A stretch of DNA of 7,704 nucleotides, from contig SXIZ01000144.1 of assembly GCA_005779525.1 (NCBI GenBank), positions 1 to 7,704 on the forward strand, given 5' to 3'. The position numbers and the translations under genes were made by a program. Shown piece by piece: positions 1 through 6,433 of the stretch (its first letter is position 1; each line of letters starts with the position of its first letter). The DNA comes from Methylococcaceae bacterium (lineage in GTDB: Bacteria; Pseudomonadota; Gammaproteobacteria; Methylococcales; Methylomonadaceae). A model generated the notes under the pieces. It was given only the letters and a program-made list of their open reading frames with translations. It was not told where the DNA came from and searched no databases.

Positions 1-633
1 AAGCGTTGGCAGGCTATGTTCTAGGTCGGCAGTATCGGTGATCAGTAGAATATGCCCTTTTTGCAGGCCCGCTTGTTTAAGTAAAGCGGCGGCTTTTTCT
101 AGGGCTAAACCTGCATTACTGCCGCTGCTGGGCATAATTTCGCTAGTGAGTGCCGAAAGTTGGCTGTCAATAGTTGCGGTGTCGTTGGTCAATGGGGTGA
201 CGGTAAAGGCATCACCTGCATAAACAAGTAGCGCAGTTTGACCGTCTTTCCGTTGGCGCAAAATATCGGAAATTTTATAGCGTGCACGAATCAAACGTGA
301 TGGCTTGATGTCCGAGGCATTCATGGATTCAGCAAGATTTAAGGCGATGACTAAGGCGGAATCATTGCGAAAGGCGGGCGAAGGCAAGCGTTGCCAAGTT
401 GGGCCTGCAAGCGCAAATATGGAGCAACTGAGCGCTAGCAGCGCACTGATCAACGGTAAACGATTGCTTTTGCTCGTTTGATATTGAATTAAATAGGGCA
501 ATAACGCCGCATCGCAGACATTTTCCCATTGTCCGGTTTGGCGCTGGCGCTTATAGGCTAGCAGCAGGAAAAGCGCAGGTATAAAGGCCAATAGCCACAG
601 CGGGCGAATAAAATGAAAGTTTTCCCAATTCAT
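1..633 (-). CDS. batB: BatB-like VWA-domain membrane protein (3' part outside window)
   Basis: The reading frame opens with ATG at 633-631 and runs without a stop for 211 codons to the left edge, so the C-terminal part is missing. Two hydrophobic segments (about residues 10-27 and 58-76) flank a basic loop (YKRQRQ). A von Willebrand factor A domain starts near residue 92. Family landmarks include DIKPSRL (108-114), the block DAFTVTPLT (141-149) and the strand HILLITD (194-200). Full-length family members usually end with a further membrane segment, and some carry TPR repeats; neither can be seen here. The MIDAS metal site is degenerate: the expected DxSxS reads NLAES (99-103) and the TDG turn reads TDT (199-201). 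The start overlaps the stop of the upstream VWA gene in ATGA and has no Shine-Dalgarno sequence, which suggests translational coupling. The role is inferred as a membrane partner of the MoxR ATPase; the biochemical function is unknown. Confidence 0.88.
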   Translation of the reverse strand, partial: MNWENFHFIRPLWLLAFIPALFLLLAYKRQRQTGQWENVCDAALLPYLIQYQTSKSNRLPLISALLALSCSIFALAGPTWQRLPSPAFRNDSALVIALNLAESMNASDIKPSRLIRARYKISDILRQRKDGQTALLVYAGDAFTVTPLTNDTATIDSQLSALTSEIMPSSGSNAGLALEKAAALLKQAGLQKGHILLITDTADLEHSLPTL

Positions 634-1610
634 AATGCACGCAGCTTGTCGAGATAGATTAAGGTACTCAAAATTAAGGCCAAACTTAAAGGCCAGAAAT
701 ATAATTCTGCACGCGGACGAAAATATTGTTTGTCTTTCTCAACGGGTTCGAGCTCATCTAACAGATGATAGATTTTGTTCAACTCATCGGTATTACGTGC
801 TCTAAAATACGTGCCGCCAGTTTTCTCGGCAATTGCCGTGAGCGTTTTTTCATCCAGATCGGCGGATGGATTCACTTTCCGCGTCCCAAAAAAACTGCGC
901 ACATACATTTCATCTGCACCTATGCCGATGGTGTAAATTTTGAGTTTATTTTCAGCAGCCAGTTCAGCCGCTTTCAGCGGGCTGATTTCACCTGCGGTAT
1001 TGGCGCCATCGGTTAACAAAATCAAGACTCGACTATCGGCTGCTTGGTTTTGTAAGCGTTTGATGCCCAAACCAATAGCATCGCCAATCGCGGTATTCTC
1101 GCCTGCTAAACCAATCGCAGATTCCATTAACAAATTTTCAACCGTTTTGCGGTCAAAGGTGAGAGGCGTTTGCAAGTAAGCTTGGGTCCCGAAAAGTATC
1201 AAGCCTATTCGGTCTCCGGTGCGTCGGGCGATAAAATCACGGGCGATGAATTTAATGGCCGTGAGGCGATCGACTTGTTGTTTATTAATGATGAAATCTT
1301 GCTCTTGCATACTGCCGGATAAATCCACGGCCATCATCAGGTCGCGCCCATTGACCCCTTGCTCTATGGGTTCACCTAGCCATTGTGGCCGGGTCGCAGC
1401 GATGATGAGCAAACACCACGCGGCAATCGCCAGCCACAGCGACCAGCGCCGGGTTTGGGCAATGGTGTGGGTTTTAACGGCTTCAAAATCTTCCAAGAAT
1501 GGAACTTTGAGCGCGGATTGTTGCGCACTTAAATGTGCAGGCAGTAACCACCGAATGAGTAGCGGTAGCGGCAGTAACGCCAATAACCAAGGCCATTCAA
1601 AATGTATCAT
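630..1610 (-). CDS. batA: BatA-like VWA-domain membrane protein
   Basis: This is a complete 326-residue protein with the standard BatA layout: membrane segments near 6-24 and 57-73, a VWA domain at about 90-285, and a C-terminal membrane segment near 303-320. The MIDAS metal-binding motif is intact: DLSGS at 96-100, the TPLT threonines at 148-151 and TDG at 200-202. The loop between the first two membrane segments ends in RR before TM2 and the C-terminal tail has K and R, so the positive-inside rule places the VWA domain in the periplasm (inference). The start codon overlaps the stop of the DUF4381 gene (ATGA), and its own stop overlaps the start of the BatB-like gene in the same way. Homologues accompany MoxR ATPases in Bat (Bacteroides aerotolerance) type operons, where they are linked to stress tolerance or envelope integrity. 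The precise ligand is not known. Confidence 0.92.
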   Translation of the reverse strand: MIHFEWPWLLALLPLPLLIRWLLPAHLSAQQSALKVPFLEDFEAVKTHTIAQTRRWSLWLAIAAWCLLIIAATRPQWLGEPIEQGVNGRDLMMAVDLSGSMQEQDFIINKQQVDRLTAIKFIARDFIARRTGDRIGLILFGTQAYLQTPLTFDRKTVENLLMESAIGLAGENTAIGDAIGLGIKRLQNQAADSRVLILLTDGANTAGEISPLKAAELAAENKLKIYTIGIGADEMYVRSFFGTRKVNPSADLDEKTLTAIAEKTGGTYFRARNTDELNKIYHLLDELEPVEKDKQYFRPRAELYFWPLSLALILSTLIYLDKLRAL

Positions 1611-2080
1611 AGTTTTATTTTTTGTACTTTCAGCCAGCGTTCGCAGAGCTTAATGAGTGCAGAAATATCCGGTTTGCTTTCGAGTTGCGGACGATAGTGG
1701 GCATCTGCCAAGCATTGTCCGATTCCATTGCTAAAGGGTTTATCGGGCAAAGCGCTATCCAAATAATCTAACCAAGCCTGACCAGTGAGGCTGGCAGCTT
1801 GCTGGCGCGGAGAGATGCTAATCGCTACTCGACGCAGCAGCATGGAAAGTTCACTCAGTTTTTGTTGGGTACCGAGAGTAGGGTTCTGCTGTAATTGCAG
1901 CAGTAATTTGCGTGCCCGGGTAAGCACCGTCCGACGCCGTATGCGACGCCAGAACAGATATGCAGCAATGCCAACTAGCACTAGGCCGCCTAAAACTAAC
2001 CACCAGCCAATAGCGAGTGGCCACCAACCAATCTCGGCAGGGACATGAATATCTTTGAGGGGAAGAGGTGAATTTGGCAT
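1607..2080 (-). CDS. DUF4381 single-pass membrane protein
   Basis: This is a 157-residue protein with the hallmark start of the DUF4381 family: LKDIHVPAEIGWWPLAIGWW (residues 8-27), rich in tryptophan and lying just before the membrane. One transmembrane helix spans about 24-44 and is followed at once by a very basic stretch (WRRIRRR, 44-50). That pattern argues for a short periplasmic N-terminus and a helical cytoplasmic domain of about 110 residues (inference from the positive-inside rule). No catalytic motif is visible. The family occurs almost always between DUF58 and VWA genes in MoxR operons, as here, and has no established activity; a scaffold linking soluble and membrane partners is a reasonable guess. 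The start codon shares one base with the DUF58 stop (TAATG), and no Shine-Dalgarno sequence is apparent. Confidence 0.9.
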   Translation of the reverse strand: MPNSPLPLKDIHVPAEIGWWPLAIGWWLVLGGLVLVGIAAYLFWRRIRRRTVLTRARKLLLQLQQNPTLGTQQKLSELSMLLRRVAISISPRQQAASLTGQAWLDYLDSALPDKPFSNGIGQCLADAHYRPQLESKPDISALIKLCERWLKVQKIKL

Positions 2081-3024
2081 TAGCGTAAACGACTTAAAGG
2101 ATCACACGCCGTATCACAGCTGAGGAACTTTAAGCCCGTTTTTTGGGCGTAGTGTTCCAAATACTGTTGTTGGGCAAGAAAGCGTTGTTGGTAAGATAAT
2201 GTGCGTTGTTTATCAGCCGTGTCGACAATCAACTCGCGCTGGGCATTGGTGAAGCGATAGCGACCTTTTGTGGGTAACTGACTTTCAAGGAGGTCATACA
2301 CCATAATTAATTCGACATCACAATGTTTCGCGAGTTTGCTCAGATGTTGTTCCGCTTTGGCGTTAAAACCACGAAAGTCACTAATGAGATAGACGCGACT
2401 CCCAGGGCGTGCATGCTGCACTAAACGCTGCAATACATGTTCAAAGCTGTATTCGGGGAGGCTTAAGTCATCGGCTACTGTGGGTATTTGTGTGAGCAAA
2501 TTTAAAAAACGTAATACCCCATGTTTACCATTTTGGGGTTTTAATTCCTGGCAATGATGCTCTGAAAATAACTGCCCGCCAATACGGTCGCCTTGTTGTT
2601 GTGCTGCCCAGGCAAGCAAGGCGGCCAGTTTAGCTGCTTGTACCGATTTAAAGACACCGCGTGTCGCAAAATGCATGCTAGGTCGATTATCAACCGCAAT
2701 AAATATTGGACGCTCGCGTTCTTCACGAAATATTTTGGTATGAGGCGCCCCGGTGCGTGCGGTCACTTTCCAATCGATACGGCGTATGTCATCCCCAGGT
2801 TGATATAATCTGGCTTCGTCAAATTCCATACCGCGCCCTTTGAAACGCGAAATATAGCCGCCCGTTTGCAAGGCTTTGGGGTTCGGAGGCTGCAAGCGCA
2901 AACTCGTCGCGGGTTTCGCCAACTGGATTAAGGTTTTCAGATCAACTTTAACCAAGTGCTCCGCAGTAGCCGTGGGCGGAACGCCTTGGGTGGTAGTTGC
3001 TGCTGGTGAGCGTCGCCAAAACAT
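2080..3024 (-). CDS. DUF58 domain protein, MoxR-operon partner
   Basis: This is a complete 314-residue protein. The DUF58 signature is clear: GRGMEFDEARLYQPGDDIRR (63-82) followed by IDWKVTARTG (83-92) and KIFREERE (97-104). After it comes a VWA-like fold with the strand PIFIAVDNRPSM (106-117) and a later strand VYLISDFRG (211-219). The MIDAS-equivalent triad is altered (DNRPS instead of DxSxS), which is common in DUF58 proteins. No hydrophobic segment long enough to cross the membrane is present, so this version should be cytosolic, unlike the longer DUF58 forms with N-terminal membrane helices. It follows moxR with a one-base TAATG overlap and precedes DUF4381 with the same overlap. Its solubility and position make it the most direct candidate binding partner for the MoxR ATPase (inference). 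Confidence 0.92.
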   Translation of the reverse strand: MFWRRSPAATTTQGVPPTATAEHLVKVDLKTLIQLAKPATSLRLQPPNPKALQTGGYISRFKGRGMEFDEARLYQPGDDIRRIDWKVTARTGAPHTKIFREERERPIFIAVDNRPSMHFATRGVFKSVQAAKLAALLAWAAQQQGDRIGGQLFSEHHCQELKPQNGKHGVLRFLNLLTQIPTVADDLSLPEYSFEHVLQRLVQHARPGSRVYLISDFRGFNAKAEQHLSKLAKHCDVELIMVYDLLESQLPTKGRYRFTNAQRELIVDTADKQRTLSYQQRFLAQQQYLEHYAQKTGLKFLSCDTACDPLSRLR

Positions 3025-4013
3025 TAAGGTACCGCGATACGTGCGAGGAGTTCTTTAATGAAATAATCGGTGGTGATGCCTTCGGCTTCCGCTTCATACG
3101 ATAAGATTAAACGGTGGCGGAGGACGTCGACAGCCATATCTTGAATATCTTCTGGACCCACGAAATTACGTTGAGCTAACCAAGCTTTGGCACGCGCACA
3201 GCGGTCTAAGGCGATACTGGCTCTTGGCGATGCGCCGTATTGTAACCAACCTGCCAAATCTTTCCCGTACGCGGCGGGTGTGCGGGTCGCCAGAATAATT
3301 TGTAATAAATAATCTTCTAACTTATCGGCCATAAAAATTTCCAGCACTTCATTACGCGCTGCAAAAATACTGCTTTGACTGATCGGTTGAAAACTGCTGG
3401 TTTTAGTCTGCGATGCTTGCTGTGCTTCGGCGCGAGCTAAATGTAGAATGCTTTTTTCATGTGTGGCATCCGGGTAATCAATTTTGATATGCAGCAGAAA
3501 ACGATCTAATTGTGCTTCGGGTAAAGGATAGGTCCCTTCCTGTTCAATCGGATTTTGCGTCGCCATGACCATAAATAACTGCGGCAAGGGGTAAGTCGCA
3601 CTGCCGACGGTAATTTGGCGTTCGGCCATGGCTTCTAACAGTGCCGCTTGCACCTTGGCGGGGGCGCGATTGATTTCGTCTGCTAACACCAAGTTATGGA
3701 ACAACGGACCTTTTTGAAACTCAAAGGTGCCCGCTTGCGGTCTATAGATTTCAGTACCCGTTAAATCTGCGGGTAATAAATCCGGCGTGAATTGCACCCG
3801 GTGGAAATCACCTTCGATGCCTTTACTTAAAACATTGATAGCACGTGTTTTAGCCAGTCCCGGTGCACCTTCCACGAGTATATGACCGTTCGCTAATAAT
3901 GCAATAAGCATGCGCTCGACGAGCACTTCTTGCCCGATAATTTGGCTACTGATATGGTTTTTAAGCTGAAGTAAGGCGGATTGAGTGCTGGTCGTCAGAT
4001 TGTTTTCCGTCAT
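3024..4013 (-). CDS. moxR: MoxR-family AAA+ ATPase
   Basis: This is a complete 329-residue AAA+ ATPase. Visible motifs are Walker A GAPGLAKT (49-56), Walker B LVLADEIN (108-115), the family block RAPAKVQAALLEAMAERQIT (116-135), sensor 1 in ATQNPIEQEGTYPLPEAQLD (151-170, N154), a probable arginine finger at R171, and sensor 2 in GASPRAS (260-266, R264). Length and motif order match MoxR proteins, cytosolic hexamer-forming ATPases that work with VWA-domain proteins to remodel or mature other proteins. It is the first gene of a five-gene operon and so probably supplies the energy for the module. The ATG at 4013-4011 is preceded by GAGGAA with an 11-base spacing, which is long but acceptable. The target of this ATPase cannot be read from the sequence. 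Confidence 0.95.
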   Translation of the reverse strand: MTENNLTTSTQSALLQLKNHISSQIIGQEVLVERMLIALLANGHILVEGAPGLAKTRAINVLSKGIEGDFHRVQFTPDLLPADLTGTEIYRPQAGTFEFQKGPLFHNLVLADEINRAPAKVQAALLEAMAERQITVGSATYPLPQLFMVMATQNPIEQEGTYPLPEAQLDRFLLHIKIDYPDATHEKSILHLARAEAQQASQTKTSSFQPISQSSIFAARNEVLEIFMADKLEDYLLQIILATRTPAAYGKDLAGWLQYGASPRASIALDRCARAKAWLAQRNFVGPEDIQDMAVDVLRHRLILSYEAEAEGITTDYFIKELLARIAVP

Positions 4014-4024
4014 GATGTGTATCG

Positions 4025-4030
4025 TTCCTC
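4025..4030 (-). promoter_or_regulatory. Shine-Dalgarno sequence of moxR
   Basis: On the minus strand GAGGAA lies 11 bases before the moxR ATG at 4013-4011. It is the only clear ribosome binding site in the five-gene operon; the other four starts overlap the preceding stop codon. Confidence 0.6.
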
Positions 4031-4077
4031 TATGACAATTATGGCCAGGAGATAGTAAATATGCTGCAATTACCTTA

Positions 4078-4106
4078 ATAATTGGGTGTAGGTCCTAGAA
4101 TATCAA
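4078..4106 (-). promoter_or_regulatory. Candidate sigma-70 promoter for the moxR operon
   Basis: On the minus strand TTGATA (4106-4101, 5 of 6 matches to TTGACA) is followed after 17 bases by AATTAT (4083-4078, 4 of 6 matches to TATAAT, keeping the key second A and last T). It would start transcription near 4071 and give a leader of roughly 57 bases. A competing element, a perfect TATAAT at 4163-4158 with only a weak -35 region, could serve instead or as well. Confidence 0.35.
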
Positions 4107-4157
4107 GATGCTGAACTTAAAATATTGTATATTTAAAAGCTAGGCACTGTGGAGCTG

Positions 4158-4163
4158 ATTATA
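4158..4163 (-). promoter_or_regulatory. Perfect TATAAT -10 element facing the moxR operon
   Basis: The minus strand reads TATAAT exactly. The best -35 candidate upstream is TTAGGC at 4188-4183 with a long 19-base spacer, so the promoter would be weak or activator dependent. The element lies next to the -35 box of the opposing kinase promoter, so both could compete for polymerase. Confidence 0.3.
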
Positions 4164-4168
4164 GTTGA

Positions 4169-4197
4169 GTGACAGTTATTGCGCCTAACACTTTAAT
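4169..4197 (+). promoter_or_regulatory. Sigma-70-like promoter for the sensor kinase gene
   Basis: GTGACA (4169-4174, 5 of 6 matches to TTGACA) is followed after exactly 17 bases by TTTAAT (4192-4197, 5 of 6 matches to TATAAT). The predicted start point is near 4204, which leaves a leader of about 60 bases before the ATG at 4264. It is the best promoter match in the intergenic region; the assignment rests on consensus resemblance only. Confidence 0.5.
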
Positions 4198-4255
4198 CAT
4201 GGGTATTGATTCTAGTCAAACCAGCTTGCTACCTTTTATGTGGCGTCCTTTTTTC

Positions 4256-4259
4256 GGAG
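4256..4259 (+). promoter_or_regulatory. Shine-Dalgarno sequence deciding the kinase start
   Basis: GGAG ends 4 bases before the ATG at 4264. The spacing is slightly short but usable. The alternative in-frame GTG at 4240 has no comparable site upstream, so this element favours the 4264 start. Confidence 0.55.
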
Positions 4260-4263
4260 TATT

Positions 4264-6399
4264 ATGTCAGCTGTATCGATTAAACCACCTGTCGGCGTCC
4301 TGATTTTTCTACTGTTTGGCTTAATTTTAATCTCTTTACAATTGATGAGTTCGGCGACGCAGGAGTCTTCGCAGTTAAATGCGATGTATTCATGGTTACT
4401 ATTAGTCAATGCTTTAGGTTCCGTGGTTATGTTGGTCTTGATTGGTGCCAATATTTACTCCTTGGGGAAACAATTAAAAAAACGCGAAGCTGGATCCTTA
4501 CTAACGTTAAGGATGATTTCGTTGTTTGTATTGCTCTCGCTCGCTCCTGCTGGCCTAGTGTTTTTCTTTTCTATGCAATTTTTACATCAAGGGATAGATA
4601 GTTGGTTTAATGTGGAAATCGATAGAGCCATGGACGATGCCTTGGAATTAAGTCAGGTTTCTTTGGATCAGCGCATGAACTCACGTTTAAAGCAAACCCA
4701 AGCGATTGCACTGGCTTTGCAGGATAGTGCTAGCGCGAGTACTGCCTTAGTCGTTGAGCGTTTACGCGAGGCGGCAGAGGCGGCAGAAATGAATTTGTTT
4801 ACCAAGCAGGGGCGCTTGTTGGCCTCTAGTAGTGCGAGTCCCGGGGATATTTTACCGCGTTTACCCGATGAACATGTGTGGTTGTCGGTCAGGCAGCATG
4901 AGACTTATGTCGCTTTAGATCCGGTCAGGGATGATGTCTTGATGATTCAAGTGATGGTTGCCGTGAGCGGTAAGGATATCCAGTATTTGCAAGTACTTTA
5001 TCCCGTACCCCAACGCATCGCCGATTTAGCCGATTCCATCGAATTTGCTTTTCTGCGCTATCAGGAAATGAATTTTTTGCGCGATAAATTGAAACTGAGC
5101 TTTTCTCTGGCACTATCGCTGGTGTTACTGATGAGTTTGTTGGCCGGGATTTGGGTGGCCTTTATTATCATTCGGAATATTATCGCTCCGGTGAAAGATT
5201 TAGTGAAAGGGACTCGCGCAGTGGCGGCCGGACAATACGAGCAGCAATTACCTGTGACCACGCACGATGATTTGGGATTTTTGGTGGAATCTTTTAATGT
5301 GATGACGCGTCGCATTGCAAAAGCGAGAGATGCAGCGCACTTTGCAAGCTTAGAAGTAGAAAATCAACGTGCTTATCTAGAAACCATTTTAGCAAATGTC
5401 ATAGCCGGAGTGATTAGCTTTGATGCTTCGTTCACCATTCGTACCGCCAACCAAGCGGCCTATAGGATTTTGCATGTCCCGGTCGTGCGTTTTGTCGGGC
5501 ACCGACTAGCGGATTTGTATACCGATTATTTAGAGTTGAAAGAGCTATTACAAGCGATTCAAGCACAATTAGAGCAGGCTGAGGATATCTGGCAAAAGCG
5601 TTTGGCATTTTTGGGACCCAATGGGCGCCAAGAATTGCTCTGTCGTGGCACACCGTTATTTTCACAAGAAGGGGTACGCATGGGGGCGGTGATTGTATTC
5701 GACGATGTGACCGACTTAATGCAGGCACAAAAAAATGCGGCTTGGGGAGAAGTCGCAAGACGGTTGGCGCATGAAATTAAAAATCCTTTAACACCCATCC
5801 AATTATCGGCGGAACGCTTGCAGTTAAAATTGGCTGAGCAATTAGACGAGAAGGCTCAGGATGTTTTACAGCGTTCAACGCGCACCATCGTGCAGCAAGT
5901 CGAGGCCATGAAACGCATGGTCGATGATTTTTCAGAATATGCCAAGCCTTCGCGTCGGCATCTACAACTCATTCAGATTGCCGACTTATTACAGGAGGTT
6001 TTGCAATTGTATGTTATGCCTGCGCAGGCAACCTTTACTACCGTGGTGGCTGAGAATATTCCAGCGGTGTATGTTGATCAAATAAGTATGCGCCAAGTGT
6101 TACACAATATGATCAAAAATGCTTTAGAAGCGGAGTGTAGCCAAATAGAAATTTCCATTAAGCCTGTGCAGCGCAATGAAAGTCAATTTGTCGAATTGGC
6201 CTTTTGTGATGACGGCCCAGGCATTCAGGAAGAATTTTTGCCGCAAATTTTTGAACCTTACGTCACCACGAAAAACAAGGGAACGGGCTTAGGCTTGGCG
6301 ATAGTAAAAAAGATTATCGAAGAGCATGGCGGCGCAATTTGGGTCGATACTACGCGTGCAGTGGGGGCAGGGTTTATTATTCAACTACCTGCCGTTTGA
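4264..6399 (+). CDS. ntrY: NtrY-type membrane sensor histidine kinase
   Basis: This is a 711-residue sensor kinase, counted from ATG 4264; a GTG at 4240 would add eight residues but lacks a ribosome binding site. Membrane segments lie near 10-28, 42-66 and 83-105, then comes a periplasmic sensor region of about 170 residues, a fourth membrane segment near 278-304, HAMP (about 304-356) and PAS (about 367-482). The HisKA domain carries WGEVARRLAHEIKNPLTPIQ (494-513), with phosphoacceptor H503, a sequence typical of NtrY. The ATPase domain shows the N box NMIKNALEA (615-623), DDGPGI (649-654), TTKNKGTGLGLA (668-679) and a complete C-terminus. All catalytic motifs are intact. NtrY kinases usually signal through an adjacent NtrX regulator controlling nitrogen, redox or envelope functions; no such gene lies next to this one, so its partner is unknown. 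The exact subfamily is inferred from motifs and membrane layout. Confidence 0.88.
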   Translation: MSAVSIKPPVGVLIFLLFGLILISLQLMSSATQESSQLNAMYSWLLLVNALGSVVMLVLIGANIYSLGKQLKKREAGSLLTLRMISLFVLLSLAPAGLVFFFSMQFLHQGIDSWFNVEIDRAMDDALELSQVSLDQRMNSRLKQTQAIALALQDSASASTALVVERLREAAEAAEMNLFTKQGRLLASSSASPGDILPRLPDEHVWLSVRQHETYVALDPVRDDVLMIQVMVAVSGKDIQYLQVLYPVPQRIADLADSIEFAFLRYQEMNFLRDKLKLSFSLALSLVLLMSLLAGIWVAFIIIRNIIAPVKDLVKGTRAVAAGQYEQQLPVTTHDDLGFLVESFNVMTRRIAKARDAAHFASLEVENQRAYLETILANVIAGVISFDASFTIRTANQAAYRILHVPVVRFVGHRLADLYTDYLELKELLQAIQAQLEQAEDIWQKRLAFLGPNGRQELLCRGTPLFSQEGVRMGAVIVFDDVTDLMQAQKNAAWGEVARRLAHEIKNPLTPIQLSAERLQLKLAEQLDEKAQDVLQRSTRTIVQQVEAMKRMVDDFSEYAKPSRRHLQLIQIADLLQEVLQLYVMPAQATFTTVVAENIPAVYVDQISMRQVLHNMIKNALEAECSQIEISIKPVQRNESQFVELAFCDDGPGIQEEFLPQIFEPYVTTKNKGTGLGLAIVKKIIEEHGGAIWVDTTRAVGAGFIIQLPAV

Positions 6400-6407
6400 T
6401 CGTCTGC

Positions 6408-6432
6408 GGCTTGTGTTTGCAAGCTATTTTTT
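6408..6432 (+). terminator. Probable intrinsic terminator of the kinase gene
   Basis: GCTTG (6409-6413) pairs with CAAGC (6420-6424) around a six-base loop, extendable by a G-T wobble pair at 6408/6425, and is followed after TA by six T residues (6427-6432). The stem is short, so it is a modest terminator. It sits 9 bases after the kinase stop codon, the expected place. In the opposite direction no T-run follows the hairpin, so it would not end the rfb transcript. Confidence 0.45.
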
Positions 6433-6433
6433 A

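Larger units (their letters stand above)
4014..4263. other. Divergent intergenic control region (moxR operon / sensor kinase)
   Basis: This 250-base AT-rich stretch separates the leftward moxR operon from the rightward kinase gene and must contain the promoters of both. Visible elements are a sigma-70-like promoter on the plus strand (4169-4197), two candidate minus-strand promoter elements (TATAAT at 4158-4163; TTGATA and AATTAT between 4078 and 4106), an imperfect AT-rich palindrome at about 4116-4139, and a short inverted repeat at 4206-4219. No convincing small gene or structured RNA was seen. Confidence 0.7.

Noticed and set aside
38..223. Small plus-strand open frame opposite the BatB-like gene
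   Set aside because: It lies wholly antisense to a well-supported VWA coding region, has no ribosome binding site or recognisable domain, and is best explained as a shadow frame.
1219..1653. A 144-codon plus-strand open frame opposite the BatA-like gene
   Set aside because: The minus-strand frame encodes an intact BatA protein with complete MIDAS motif; the plus-strand product is low in recognisable structure and looks like an antisense by-product.
2080..3024. Altered MIDAS (DNRPS) in the DUF58 protein as evidence of decay
   Set aside because: DUF58 proteins commonly vary at this site, and the DUF58 signature and full length are intact, so it was not raised as a finding.
4240..4263. GTG at 4240 as the start of the kinase gene
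   Set aside because: No ribosome binding site precedes it, while GGAG lies properly before the ATG at 4264, and the protein from 4264 still contains the full first membrane segment.
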